Source of the DNA: Nemertoderma westbladi
Lineage: Eukaryota; Xenacoelomorpha; Nemertodermatida; Nemertodermatidae
Length of the DNA stretch: 47,732 nucleotides
NCBI GenBank assembly: GCA_032718475.1
Contig: JAUCBJ010009059.1
Location: 1-47,732 of the forward strand
Reading direction: 5' to 3'
The position numbers and the translations under genes were made by a program. The notes beneath the pieces were generated by a model. The model was not told the DNA's origin. It worked only from the letters and a program-made list of their open reading frames with translations, and searched no databases. This document shows positions 9,640 through 20,502 of this stretch, piece after piece. How positions within the stretch are numbered: the stretch's first letter is position 1; each line of letters opens with the position of its first letter.

Positions 9640-10559
9640 GCCCACTTTTTGACCATTTATTTGACCATGTTAATGGCTATTATCATGAGGGTTTTTGTTT
9701 TAGAACATAAATATCATCTTCTGTGAGACGTTAGCTGGTGTTTTTTTTTATGGTAGCTAGTGTTTTTAAAATTACAAAACCAAATTTTTGGTACCTAATT
9801 TTTGATCAATTTTTCACCATGTTGATGGATATTATCATGATGCTTAAAATTACAAAAGAAAATTTGTAGTGCCCCTTTTATTTAGACAATTTCCATATCA
9901 TCAATATATTCTCGAAATGACTAATATAAAGATAAATAAATCAATAAATTTTTTTGGATGCTCTGGAAAGATCAAGAAAATAATATTATTAAACACGAGT
10001 GTTCTGACTGAGTATAATAAAAATGTATATAATTTACATTTCTGAATAGTAAAAACTGTTGCATCTGCCTATATCTTGTATAAAAAACTAGCTAGTGAAT
10101 AATTACAAGCTACTTTGACTATCAAATAAATGTCACTAGCTACCATGACTCATAAATTATTCCAGGCAAATATATAATTGAGAATTAAATTATATCTTAA
10201 TTTTTTTACTACTGTAGCTAATAAATACAGTAGAGTTCTAGCTAACACAAAATCAAAAGTGTACTAGCTACCATCTTACTGTCAGAAGGTCATATTTTTT
10301 TCTAGAACAAAAAACCTCATAATAAAAGCCATTTTAACAAGAAAAAAGTTGGTTAAATTTTTTTTCAATTTTTCAATTATAATAATTTCTTTCACTAGCT
10401 AATAAAAATTTCTAGCTAATACAAAATCAAAATTACTAGCTACCATCTTACTGGCAGAAGGTTAAATATTTGTTCTAGAACAAAAAACCTCATGATAAAA
10501 GCCCTTTTCATATAAAAAAAATTGGTCAAAAAGTGGGTACCCATAACATAGTAATGCCG

Positions 10560-10860
10560 AAACAAATTCTAAATAAAATTAAAAGAAAAATTTTTATATT
10601 TTTTGAACTGTTCTAGAACAAAAACTATTTGTTCTAGAACTTTTTTTTCTAGTTCTGAATAGCTAACATGTTCTAGAACATTATTAAAAAATGAAAATAG
10701 TACATTAATTTTTGATTTTTTTTTAATTGTTCTAGAACAAAATATATTTTTTCTAGAACATATATATATATATATTTTTTAATAGCTAACATGTTCTAGA
10801 ACATGTTTATAAAAAGAAATAGCAAAAACTAGCTAGTAAAAAAATTTGAGGGGGTGCACC
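10560..10860 (+). repeat. cluster of GTTCTAGAAC palindromes
   Basis: Seven TTCTAGAA cores lie within 250 bp (near 10610, 10631, 10670, 10729, 10751 and 10793, plus 10472 just upstream). One of them is the perfect 18-bp palindrome ACATGTTCTAGAACATGT at 10789-10806. The segment from about 10780 (AATAGCTAACATGTTCTAG, then AGCAAAAACTAGCTAG) is repeated directly at about 12620-12720 and partly at 15770-15820. Confidence 0.8.
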
Positions 10861-11101
10861 TATAAGTTAGTGCCGTTACGTTTTGGAGACATGGTAGCTA
10901 GTATTTTTGTACTACTGTAACTCATTCGAACAATATATACCGGTACAATTATGATAAAGAAAAAAAATAATAATTGCACATTAATAAACGCATAAACCAT
11001 TAAAAACACATTTAATAAAGATAATAAAGATTTGGTGTACATGTACGTTAGTGATACTAGTATTTTTTTAATAGCAAATTAAAATTAAAAAATTCACTGT
11101 A

Positions 11102-11839
11102 CACCATGTCCCAGAATATAGTGTCGTAATTCAGTGACACGCCCCCCCCCCCTAATTTTTTTACAAATCGTAATGAGATTGCATGACATTTGAAACAGAG
11201 ATATTTTCACCTCACGACCACTGACTGGGTGAGCCAGAATTTTTATTTTTGCTTTCAATCTTTAGCTACATGCGTTTAAAAAAAGTGTCTCCAGCGATAT
11301 TACACCAGTTACACCGCAGTTATTCTTAAACCTTATAGTGATTTGTTGGTACTGATGGAAAGCTGACCGCGCAAGGATTCCAAATATGTAACACAATTTG
11401 AATTTCGTTGAAAAATAGCGGAGATATGGGCGTTCAAATTTTGCATGGTTATGCACCTGCGCGAGGCTATTATATTCTATTTAATAAATACATCATAATC
11501 TGGAATATTTTGTTTATCCAAATACGTAGCTGGGCAACAATGCATTACATATTTAATCATTCTATTACGTAGCTATTCATACATTTAAAAAATGTTCCAG
11601 AATATGGTTTATTTATTAAGTAGAATAAAATAGCCTCGCGTCGTTACAAAACCATGCAACATTTAACGCTCATATCTCAGCTATTTTTCAACGAAATTCA
11701 AATTGTGTTACATATTTGGAATCATTGCATGGCCAGCTTTCCATTGGCACCAACAAACAGCTATAAGGTAGAAGAACAAATGCGGTGTAACTGAATTACG
11801 TGGCACCCGAATTACGACACTATATTCTGGGACATGGTG
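11102..11839. mobile_element. 738-bp fold-back MITE, TA target duplications, Tc1/mariner-like
   Basis: A perfect 31-bp terminal inverted repeat spans 11102-11132 and 11809-11839, starting CACCATGTCCCAGAATATAG. TA lies on both sides (11100-11101, 11840-11841). The inside also folds back. TTGAATTTCGTTGAAAAATA (about 11398) pairs with its complement near 11680, CTGATGGAAAGCTG (about 11352) with CAGCTTTCCAT near 11735, and GCGAGGCTATT with AATAGCCTCGC. Nearly the whole element is therefore one imperfect palindrome with a short centre near 11520. No transposase frame is present. The related sequence at 9571-9590 is an empty paralogous site. Assignment to the IS630/Tc1/mariner superfamily rests on the TA duplication only. 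Confidence 0.85.
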
Positions 11840-12003
11840 TATTGAAGTCATTATATTCAGAAATTAATGATATGCTTAGAATACGTATACTGTATAATAT
11901 TTATTATTTAGCAGACAGCGGGTAATATTTCCTGATCAAATCCAACAGAGCAGAAAATAGGTTTTCTTTGTGTAGAAGCTTCCAACGAAATTCAGCTAGT
12001 TGT

Positions 12004-12439
12004 CAAGAAAACTTGCCACCTCCATGCAGCATAAAGGAGGTGCCACCTGTAGCTGCATAGACCCTCTTACTAGGGCAAATCTGGTCCTGTAACTAGGACC
12101 CCCATCGTTTGGGATAAGGACGCCTTTGGTCCTGGATTAAGGACCCATATACTTGGCTGCAGGGGTATATGGCCTGGCCAGGCAGATGGTGATCTACCAA
12201 TGGCTGGTCAGGAGTAGAGTGTTCTCATGTCCACTCTGAGAGCACTTCACTGCGACCTGCACCTGGCAGCAGGGGTACAGGGCATGACCCAGCAGATGAG
12301 CTGCACAGCCAATGGTGGGTCATGTGCGCCAGAGTAGATATGGGTGATGGGACTCATATCTGATTCCACTGCGACACCCACCCTGTGGAACGACAAACCA
12401 GGGTGTGGTATTTGCCCCGAGAGCTGAGCTACTAGTAGT
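12004..12439. mobile_element. 436-bp GC-rich dimeric insertion with 10-bp target duplication, class unknown
   Basis: Flanked by AGCTAGTTGT at 11994-12003 and 12440-12449. The left arm of the inverted repeat has the site uninterrupted. The body is far more GC-rich than its surroundings and contains two diverged halves of about 115 bp (from about 12159 and 12267). Each runs GGCWGCAGGGGTA, then CAATGG, AGAGTAGA-like and TTCACTGCGACC / TCCACTGCGACA. No terminal inverted repeat, poly-A tail or clear pol III boxes are visible, and no ORF. A SINE-like or Mutator-type non-autonomous element would fit the duplication length; neither is shown. Confidence 0.65.
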
Positions 12440-12530
12440 AGCTAGTTGTTGGGCGAAAGTCAAATCTTAGCTGTAGAAATTCGAATATTCTAGAAAATTC
12501 AATTTCCTTGACATCAAATAAAACATAGGC

Positions 12531-14027
12531 CTTAACTAACAAAAAATAAAATTTGAAAGTGTTTTCAAATTTGTTCTATAACCAAAAATATTTGTTTTAA
12601 AACATTTTATTATTTTTTTTCAAATGTATCTCATGTTCTAGAACATTTAATAAAATGAAATAGCAAAAACTAGCTAGTAAAAAAAAATTGAGTGGGTTGT
12701 ACCTATAACACACTAGTACCAACGTAACTGTTTGATGTTAAAATATTCCTTTTAGTCAAGTAGACAGTACCGACCACCGTTCAAATTGGGTATGACTGCA
12801 GTTTTTTTTTGCTGAAAGTGTTAAATTGTATAAACCATTTGAAATTATTTTATATTTTACATACTCCGCATTGAGCTATTTTTTCTAGAACACTATTTAT
12901 CTTAACGACAGATGTTTTACATAGCAACAATAATGAATTGACATGTAGGGGTATATTTATCTATTTAGACACTGGTCAATCATTAATAAGGAGAAACCAA
13001 GCTCGAGAAAATAAAAATGTAAGGAATAAGGATTATGTTTGCAGCTATGAGTTACAAATTTTGTAACATTGCAGTGTTATGGCAAACACTGTTACAGGCA
13101 GTGAACTTGTAATACATACAAGGCTCGGTGTGCAATTTGGAGCTCATCACTGTGGTCAAGTAATGCACCGACATACCTGTTTGTCAGGAATATATGCTGC
13201 CAGCTCGCTAACTCTCTCTAGACATGTATCATCAAGAACTGGCGGAAATATGTTAATTCGAATGTGGACTTTGTGGCCGACGCATTTATGGACAGAATGG
13301 CGCAGGTTTATCCTTAACGAAGTAGCAGTGGTTACCCAAACTGAGATGTTGTTTCTGTAAGGTGATGTTCGGTATTACCAGTGGACCGTGAAATGAAAGG
13401 TGAAGGAATGTCGATGAAACAACTTCTGCATTTGCAGTAATTACTTGTAGTTAATGTTTGATAATATATTTATTTACACGTTATCACAGTCCTTGTTCGC
13501 ACACTTGGTAATAAAAATTGAAAGCCCAATTTATAAATTGCTACCACTTCCAACCAAAGTTTGTAGGCTATAGTGGCGGTTGGATATTATCTACAGCCGC
13601 TATCCAGAATAATACTTGCGAGCTGGCCCTTCTTATATTCTTGACTGCTTCAGTATCCGTTAAATGTAAACTTCATATCTGAAATAAATAATACTAATGC
13701 TATAATAATGCTAGATTAGCTTTGCAGAAATTAAAAGTTCGAATAAAAAGTTCTAGTAATTAGAATAATATATATGAATATCCAGTCGGTCGAAGACGAA
13801 CCGAAGGCATCTCTTCGAAAATAGGGAGGGACTTTAGTCGCAATCAAAATTCATCCCTCTCCAGGGAAAATCGACGCAAATAACAGCTGGTTACTCTCAA
13901 AAATAAAATGTAACCTGTTCTATTGACTTTCGTTTATTGTTTTGGTTAGAATAACGTGCCACTGTAACATGCTTCTTTCACTAAATTGGTAATTTAACAT
14001 TGAGACAAAATATTAATTCGCTGAGAT
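12531..14027. other. AT-rich stretch with one unrecognised 93-codon ORF (13079-13360)
   Basis: 12531-12720 continues the GTTCTAGAAC module family. The ORF at 13079 has an ATG and 93 codons (MANTVTGSELVIHTRLGVQF at the start), includes several His/Trp residues and matches nothing I know. It may be a decayed transposon ORF. The rest holds no feature I can name. Confidence 0.35.
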
Positions 14028-14129
14028 TTGCATCAAGTTTCCCCCTCTCCTGTCTCCCTCGTCAATAGCTGCTACCCGACGGTAGGACTGGTGCTACTCC
14101 TATCCCAAGGTTTGCTTCCAGTAATTCAA

Positions 14130-14345
14130 CAGGTACTCATTTTATCGACCCCAGTGAATGGAAGAAGGTCGAGCAGAATGAGAACCAACCTGTTGAAACT
14201 TAGAAAGACTCTAAAGATTGAACTGAACGCTCGCACTCTGAAACTGCTTAGCAAACATTATTATAGCTCTGGCAATGGAATATAATATCGACATCATTTG
14301 TATTCAAGAATATCAGATTTGTCATGAGACATTGCCATCAAGTAT
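14130..14345 (+). pseudogene. LINE ORF2 remnant: start of APE endonuclease domain
   Basis: The + frames read TLKIELNARTLK and then, after a one-base frame change near 14260, ALAMEYNIDIICIQEYQICH. This matches the beginning of the apurinic-like endonuclease domain of non-LTR retrotransposons (N.RTL, then YNIDIICIQE with the metal-binding Glu). The frameshift and loss of everything after about 14345 show it is dead. It may share an origin with the other + strand LINE fragments, but no overlap exists to test this. Confidence 0.65.
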
Positions 14346-15913
14346 AATGGATGACATTTGAAATTAAAGTTTGTAACGTCCATCCATTTCCAGTCTGCAA
14401 GTTCAGCAATTCGGTCAATGTTTCAATTGGTGTAGTATGAATTCTACAAAGTCCATTTGCACTTCTGACACTAAACCTCATCGAATATAAAATTTCCAGG
14501 ATCATAAACTCACAATTACCACATTTTTGGTGGGAATCACAAGACAACAGCAATGTGTTGCTACAGTCCATACAATGCATCAGAGCCAGAACAAGCAGTC
14601 AAGGGCTATAAGATCTGAATATAGTCATTGATACCTACAAACACCACATTCGAAAAGAGTAAGGATGGACATTTTTAAATACTATCTATTTTAAATTTTA
14701 AAAATTACTACCTATATGTTCTAGAACATTATTATTTTATTTTATTTATGTTCTAGAGTAGTTAAATAACATTAATATGGTGTTCTAGAACTCTCCATGG
14801 GTGCCATAGTAACAATGATTTATGATTAAAAAGTGTAGTGGCACACGGAACCGTTACCTACTGTATTGGGCTACATAAAGAGTACCTTGATAGGGCCGTG
14901 GCTAGATCAGATTGGATGGAGACGTTTTTTAATTATTTTCAAACAATAATTATTGTAAAGCGAAAATACAAATCTTCTTAAATAGGGAGATATTCTACAT
15001 ATTAAATGGCAGCGTATATTTACCTTTAAAATAGACGTAGCAACTTCGATGGAATCGGGTTCCCAAAATAGTCAGATAGTTAGGTCTTCAAGCCCACCAT
15101 CTACCAAATCCAAAGGAATCTTCACATTTCCAGCCAATTCTTCGTATCGCGGCAATCTTGTTTCGCAAATGGCAAAAGTCCTTTCTCATATTGCTATCGC
15201 TGCATTTTATCACGCGTTTCCAACTTTTGGATTTTTTGGATCTAACGCCTTACATAAGGATCCCCAGATAAGGCAATCTTTCTCAAAACTAAATGTCACT
15301 ATTAATTTTTTTAATTATGTTAGCCAAAGCACTCGTCTCCTCCAACCCTCTTTATGGCCCTTTCCATTGCCTAAATGTAGCCATTACTGCAATGTTTTGA
15401 AATATGTATTACATTAAACATAATATTCTAGAATGTTTAATGTTGTTGCTAACACATTCTCTCTACATAGCTTAACATTTTTCGGTAATTTTGTTATGAT
15501 TTTACCCTCCAAACAAACGGCAATAAAAAAATTGCTCAACCTTTGCCAAAGTCTTTATAGCGAAAATGTATTGTTATAATGTGGAACAACATCATGAGCA
15601 AATAAAATTGCAGTCATACGCTGGAGAACGGTTCGTCAGTAAAATGTACCAAGCGTCTACTTGACTATTTGTAAAGAAAAAAATGATATTTCAAATTTTT
15701 AAAAATGGCCATTTTTGTAATGTTCTGGAACAAAAAATATTTGATCTAGAACAAAGTCTTTTTTATTTAAATAGCTAATATATTCTAGAACATTTAATAA
15801 CAGTAGCAAAAACTATATGTATATATTCTACGCCACGATCCACTAAGGAACGCTCTCAGAAGGTTTAAAAACTGAGTTCCTCTAATTAAGGTGTAACTAT
15901 GTTAACTATCTTT
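14346..15913. other. non-coding stretch; one unrecognised 122-codon ORF at 15049-15417
   Basis: The ORF at 15049 starts with ATG in a weak context (MESGSQNSQIVRSSSPP) and is Ser-rich at the N-terminus, with a hydrophobic middle. I recognise no domain. GTTCTAGAAC-type palindromes occur near 14718, 14782, 15424 and 15782, with GTTCTGGAAC near 15720. The remainder shows nothing I can name. Confidence 0.35.
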
Positions 15914-17336
15914 TATGAAGGCCAACTCACAGTGAGGTGCGCGGCTGAGTTCACCCTAACTCACAGTGAGGTGTGCGGCTGAGTTCACCCTAACTCTCAG
16001 TGAGGTGCGCGGCTGAGTTCACCCTAACTCACAGTGAGGTGCGCGGATGAGTTCACCCCAACTCACAGTGAGGTGCGCGGCTGAGTTCACCCCAACTCAC
16101 AGTGAGGTGCGCGGCTGAGTTCACCCCAACTCACAGTGAGGTGCGCGGCTGAGTTCACCCTAACTCTCAGTGAGGTGCGCGGCTGAGTTCACCCCAACTC
16201 ACAGTGAGGTGTGCGGCTGAGTTCACCCTAACTCTCAGTGAGGTGCGCGGCTGAGTTCACCCTAACTCACAGTGAGGTGCGCGGCTGAGTTCACCCTAAC
16301 TCTCAGTGAGGTGCGCGGCTGAGTTCACCCCAACTCACAGTGAGGTGCGCGGCTGAGTTCACCCTAACTCACAGTGAGGTGTGCGGCTGAGTTCACCCTA
16401 AGTCTCAGTGAGGTGCGCGGCTGAGTTCACCCTAACTCTCAGTGAGGTGCGCGGCTGAGTTCACCCCAACTCACAGTGAGGTGCGCGGCTGAGTTCACCC
16501 TAACTCACAGTGAGGTGTGCGGCTGAGTTCACCCCAACTCACAGTGAGGTGTGCGGCTGAGTTCACCCTAACTCTCAGTGAGGTGCGCGGCTGAGTTCAC
16601 CCTAACTCTCAGTGAGATGCGCGGCTGAGTTCACCCTAACTCTCAGTGAGGTGCGCGGCTGAGTTCACCCCAACTCACAGTGAGGTGTGCGGCTGAGTTC
16701 ACCCTAACTCTCAGTGAGGTGCGCGGCTGAGTTCACCCTAACTCACAGTGAGGTGCGCGGCTGAGTTCACCCTAACTCTCAGTGAGGTGCGCGGCTGAGT
16801 TCACCCCAACTCACAGAGAGGTGCGCGGCTGAGTTCACCCTAACTCACAGTGAGGTGTGCGGCTGAGTTCACCCTAAGTCTCAGTGAGGTGCGCGGCTGA
16901 GTTCACCCTAACTCACAGTGAGGTGCGCGGCTGAGTTCACCCTAACTCTCAGTGAGGTGCGCGGCTGAGTTCACCCCAACTCACAGTGAGGTGCGCGGCT
17001 GAGTTCACCCTAACTCTCAGTGAGGTGCGCGGCTGAGTTCACCCCAACTCACAGTGAGGTGCGCGGCTGAGTTCACCCTAACTCACAGTGAGGTGCGCGG
17101 CTGAGTTCATCCTAACTCACAGTAAGGTGCGCGGCTGAGTTCACCCTAACTCACAGTGAGGTGCACGGCTGAGTTCACCCTAACTCACAGTGAGGTGCGC
17201 GCCTGAGTTCACCCACACAGTGAGGTGCGCGGCTGAGTTCACCCTAACTCACAGTGAGGTGCGCGGCTGAGTTCACCCACACAGTGAGGTGCGCGGCTGA
17301 GTTCACCCACACAGTGAGGTGCGCGGCTGAGTTCCA
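15914..17336 (+). repeat. 34-bp satellite, about 41 copies
   Basis: Unit GTGAGGTGCGCGGCTGAGTT followed by CACCCYAACTCWCA. Two linked variants dominate: CCAACTCACAG and CTAACTCTCAG. CpG sites (GCGCGG) sometimes appear as GTGCGG. The last copies are shortened to 29 bp (CACCCACACAGTGAGG). Each unit carries CTCACAGTGAG, a 5-bp inverted repeat around one base. Confidence 0.95.
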
Positions 17337-17698
17337 CAAAACAATAATCCACAAAAAATATAATTTTACCTTCAAATAGGATTTCAGTTTGTTCTATAAT
17401 AATATTGATGAACATGAATTTATATTGATTTTTTTTTAAATTGAGTCAGTAATGTAACTGCAATTACATGTTAATAGATATCTAAAAAAAAAACTATTGT
17501 ACATTATTGTCGAAAATCACTTTTCGAATTAGAAAGACAATTTCAACAAAAGACTTCAGCAAATAGCAAAAAAAGGTTCGAAAAAATGGAGACACATTAT
17601 AACGATATTAATTAACGCAAAATTTTTAGCAAAATATTCAATATTTGATATGAGCTACCGTTCTAGAATATTTAACATGTAATCAATATGATGGGTTA
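17337..17698. other. AT-rich spacer between satellite and MITE
   Basis: No coding signal. It contains one GTTCTAGAAT palindrome near 17660 and A/T homopolymers. Confidence 0.6.
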
Positions 17699-17896
17699 GG
17701 CCGCGTTCACACTACCGAGTCAAAGTAAAAGTCAAAAGACACAATGTAAATAAATAACAAGAAATTTATTTTTTTCTAGAACGCCATTATGTATTATATT
17801 AGGCCTATATAATAATGTATTATTATTTATTATTGCTAGCTAACTATATTTATTTTCTTTTGACTATGACTTTGACTCGGTAGTGTGAACGCGGCC
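17699..17896. mobile_element. 198-bp MITE with 28-bp terminal inverted repeats and TA duplications
   Basis: GGCCGCGTTCACACTACCGA (to AAAGT, 28 bp, 17699-17726) is exactly complementary to 17869-17896, and weaker complementarity continues inward (GTCAAAAGA / TCTTTTGAC). TA flanks both ends (17697-17698, 17897-17898). The AT-rich core has no ORF and includes TTTCTAGAACG and TAGGCCTA words. It sits 107 bp before the giant satellite. Confidence 0.85.
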
Positions 17897-20502
17897 TAAA
17901 ATGAACAAAAGTTAAAGATTATGTAGAAATGTTTTAATTTGGCATTTACATTAAATTAAATTTCCAGTGTGATTTTGCTTTTATTCAATACAGTATAATA
18001 TAGTACTTGTTGCTGGACCCCCTCACACACAGAAACTTGTTGCTGGACCCCCTCACACACAGAAACTTGTTGCTGGACCCCCTCACACACAGAAACTTGT
18101 TGCTGGACCCCCTCACACACAGAAACTTGTTGCTGGACCCCCTCACACACAGAAACTTGTTGCTGCACCCCCTCACACACAGAAACAAGTTGCTGCAACT
18201 TGTTTCTGCAACTTGTTTCTGCAACTTGTTTCTGCAACTTGTTTCAGCAACTTGTTTTCTGAAACTTGTTTCTGAAACTTGTTGCTGGACCCCCTCACAC
18301 ACAGAAACTTTTTGCTGGACCCCCTCACACACAGAAACTTGTTGCTGGACCCCCTCACACACAGAAACTTGTTGCTGGACCCCCTCACACACAGAAACTT
18401 GTTGCTGGACCCCCTCACACACATAAACTTGTTGCTGGACTCCTCACACACAGAAACTTGTTGCTGGACCCCCTCACGCACAGAAACTTGTTGCTGGACC
18501 CCCTCACACACAGAAACTTGTTGCTGGACCCCCTCACACACAGAAACTTGTTGCTGGACCCCCTCACACACAGAAACTTGTTGCTGGACCCCCTCACACA
18601 CAGAAACTTGTTGCTGGACCCCCTCACGCACAGAAACTTGTTGCTGGACCCCCTCACACACAGAAACTTGTTGCTGGACCCCCTCACACACAGAAACTTG
18701 TTGCTGGACCCCCTCACACACAGAAACTTGTTGCTGGACCCCCTCACGCACAGAAACTTGTTGCTGGACCCCCTCACACACAGAAACTTGTTGCTGGACC
18801 CCCTCACACACAGAAACTTATTGCTGGACCCCCTCACACACAGAAACTTGTTACTGGACCCCCTCACGCACAGAAACTTGTTGCTGGACCCCCTCACACA
18901 CAGAAACTTGTTGCTGGACCCCATTACACACATAAACTTGTTGCTGGACTCCTCACACACAGAAACTTGTTGCTGGACCCCCTCACGCACAGAAACTTGT
19001 TGCTGGACCCCCTCGCACACAGAAACTTGTTGCTGGACCCCCTCACACACAGAAACTTGTTGCTGGACCCCCTCACACACACACAAACTTGTTGCTGGAC
19101 CCCCTCACACACAGAAACTTGTTGCTGGACCCCCGCACACACAGAAACTTGTTGCTGGACCCCCTCACACACAGAAACTTGTTGCTGGACCCCCTCACAT
19201 ACATAAACTTGTTGCTGGACTCCTCACACACAGAAACTTGTTGCTGGACCCCCTCACGCACAGAAACTTGTTGCTGGACCCCGTCACACACAGAAACTTG
19301 TTGCTGGACCCCCTCACACACAGAAACTTGTTGCTGGACCCCCTCACACACAGAAACTTGTTGCTGGACCCCCTCACGCACAGAAACTTGTTGCTGGACC
19401 CCCTCACACACAGAAACTTGTTGCTGGACCCCCTCACACACAGAAACTTGTTGCTGGACCCCCTCACACACAGAAACTTGTTGCTGGACCCCCTCACACA
19501 CAGAAACTTGTTGCTGGACCCCCTCACACACAGAAACTTGTTGCTGGACCCCCTCACACACAGAAACTTGTTGCTGGACCCCCTCACGCACAGAAACTTG
19601 TTGCTGGACCCCCTCACACACAGAAACTTGTTGCTGGACCCCCTCACACACAGAAACTTGTTGCTGGACCCCCTCACACACAGAAACTTGTTGCTGGACC
19701 CCCTCACGCACAGAAACTTGTTGCTGGACCCCCTCACACACAGAAACTTGTTGCTGGACCCCCTCACACACAGAAACTTGTTGCTGGACCCCCTCACGCA
19801 CAGAAACTTGTTGCTGGACCCCCTCACACACAGAAACTTGTTGCTGGACCCCCTCACACACAGAAACTTGTTGCTGGACCCCCTCACACACATAAACTTG
19901 TTGCTGGACCCCCTCACGCACAGAAACTTGTTGCTGGACCCCCTCACACACACACAAACTTGTTGCTGGACCCCCTCACACACACACAAACTTGTTGCTG
20001 GACCCCCTCACACACATAAACTTGTTGCTGGACCCCCTCACGCACAGAAACTTGTTGCTGGACCCCCTCACACACACACAAACTTGTTGCTGGACCCCCT
20101 CACACACACACAAACTTGTTGCTGGACCCCCTCACACACAGAAACTTGTTGCTGGACCCCCTCACACACACACAAACTTGTTGCTGGACCCCCTCACGCA
20201 CAGAAACTTGTTGCTGGACCCCCTCACACACAGAAACTTGTTGCTGGACCCCCTCACACACATAAACTTGTTGCTGGACTCCTCACACACAGAAACTTTT
20301 TGCTGGACCCCCTCACACACAGAAACTTGTTGCTGGACCCCCTCACACACAGAAACTTGTTGCTGGACCCCCTCACACACAGAAACTTGTTGCTGGACCC
20401 CCTCACACACATAAACTTGTTGCTGGACTCCTCACACACAGAAACTTGTTGCTGGACCCCCTCACGCACAGAAACTTGTTGCTGGACCCCCTCACACACA
20501 GA

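Larger units (their letters stand above)
11053..12530 (-). repeat. right arm of the compound inverted repeat (carries two insertions)
   Basis: Reverse-complement partner of 8555-9622. It is split by a fold-back MITE (11102-11839) and a 436-bp element (12004-12439). With the insertions removed, the arm reads continuously against the left arm. A separate inverted copy of 8480-8557 precedes it at about 10975-11052. Confidence 0.8.

Noticed and set aside
14338-14580. Minus-strand 80-codon ORF
   Set aside because: It starts at the end of the LINE endonuclease remnant, has no recognisable motif and no supporting signals.
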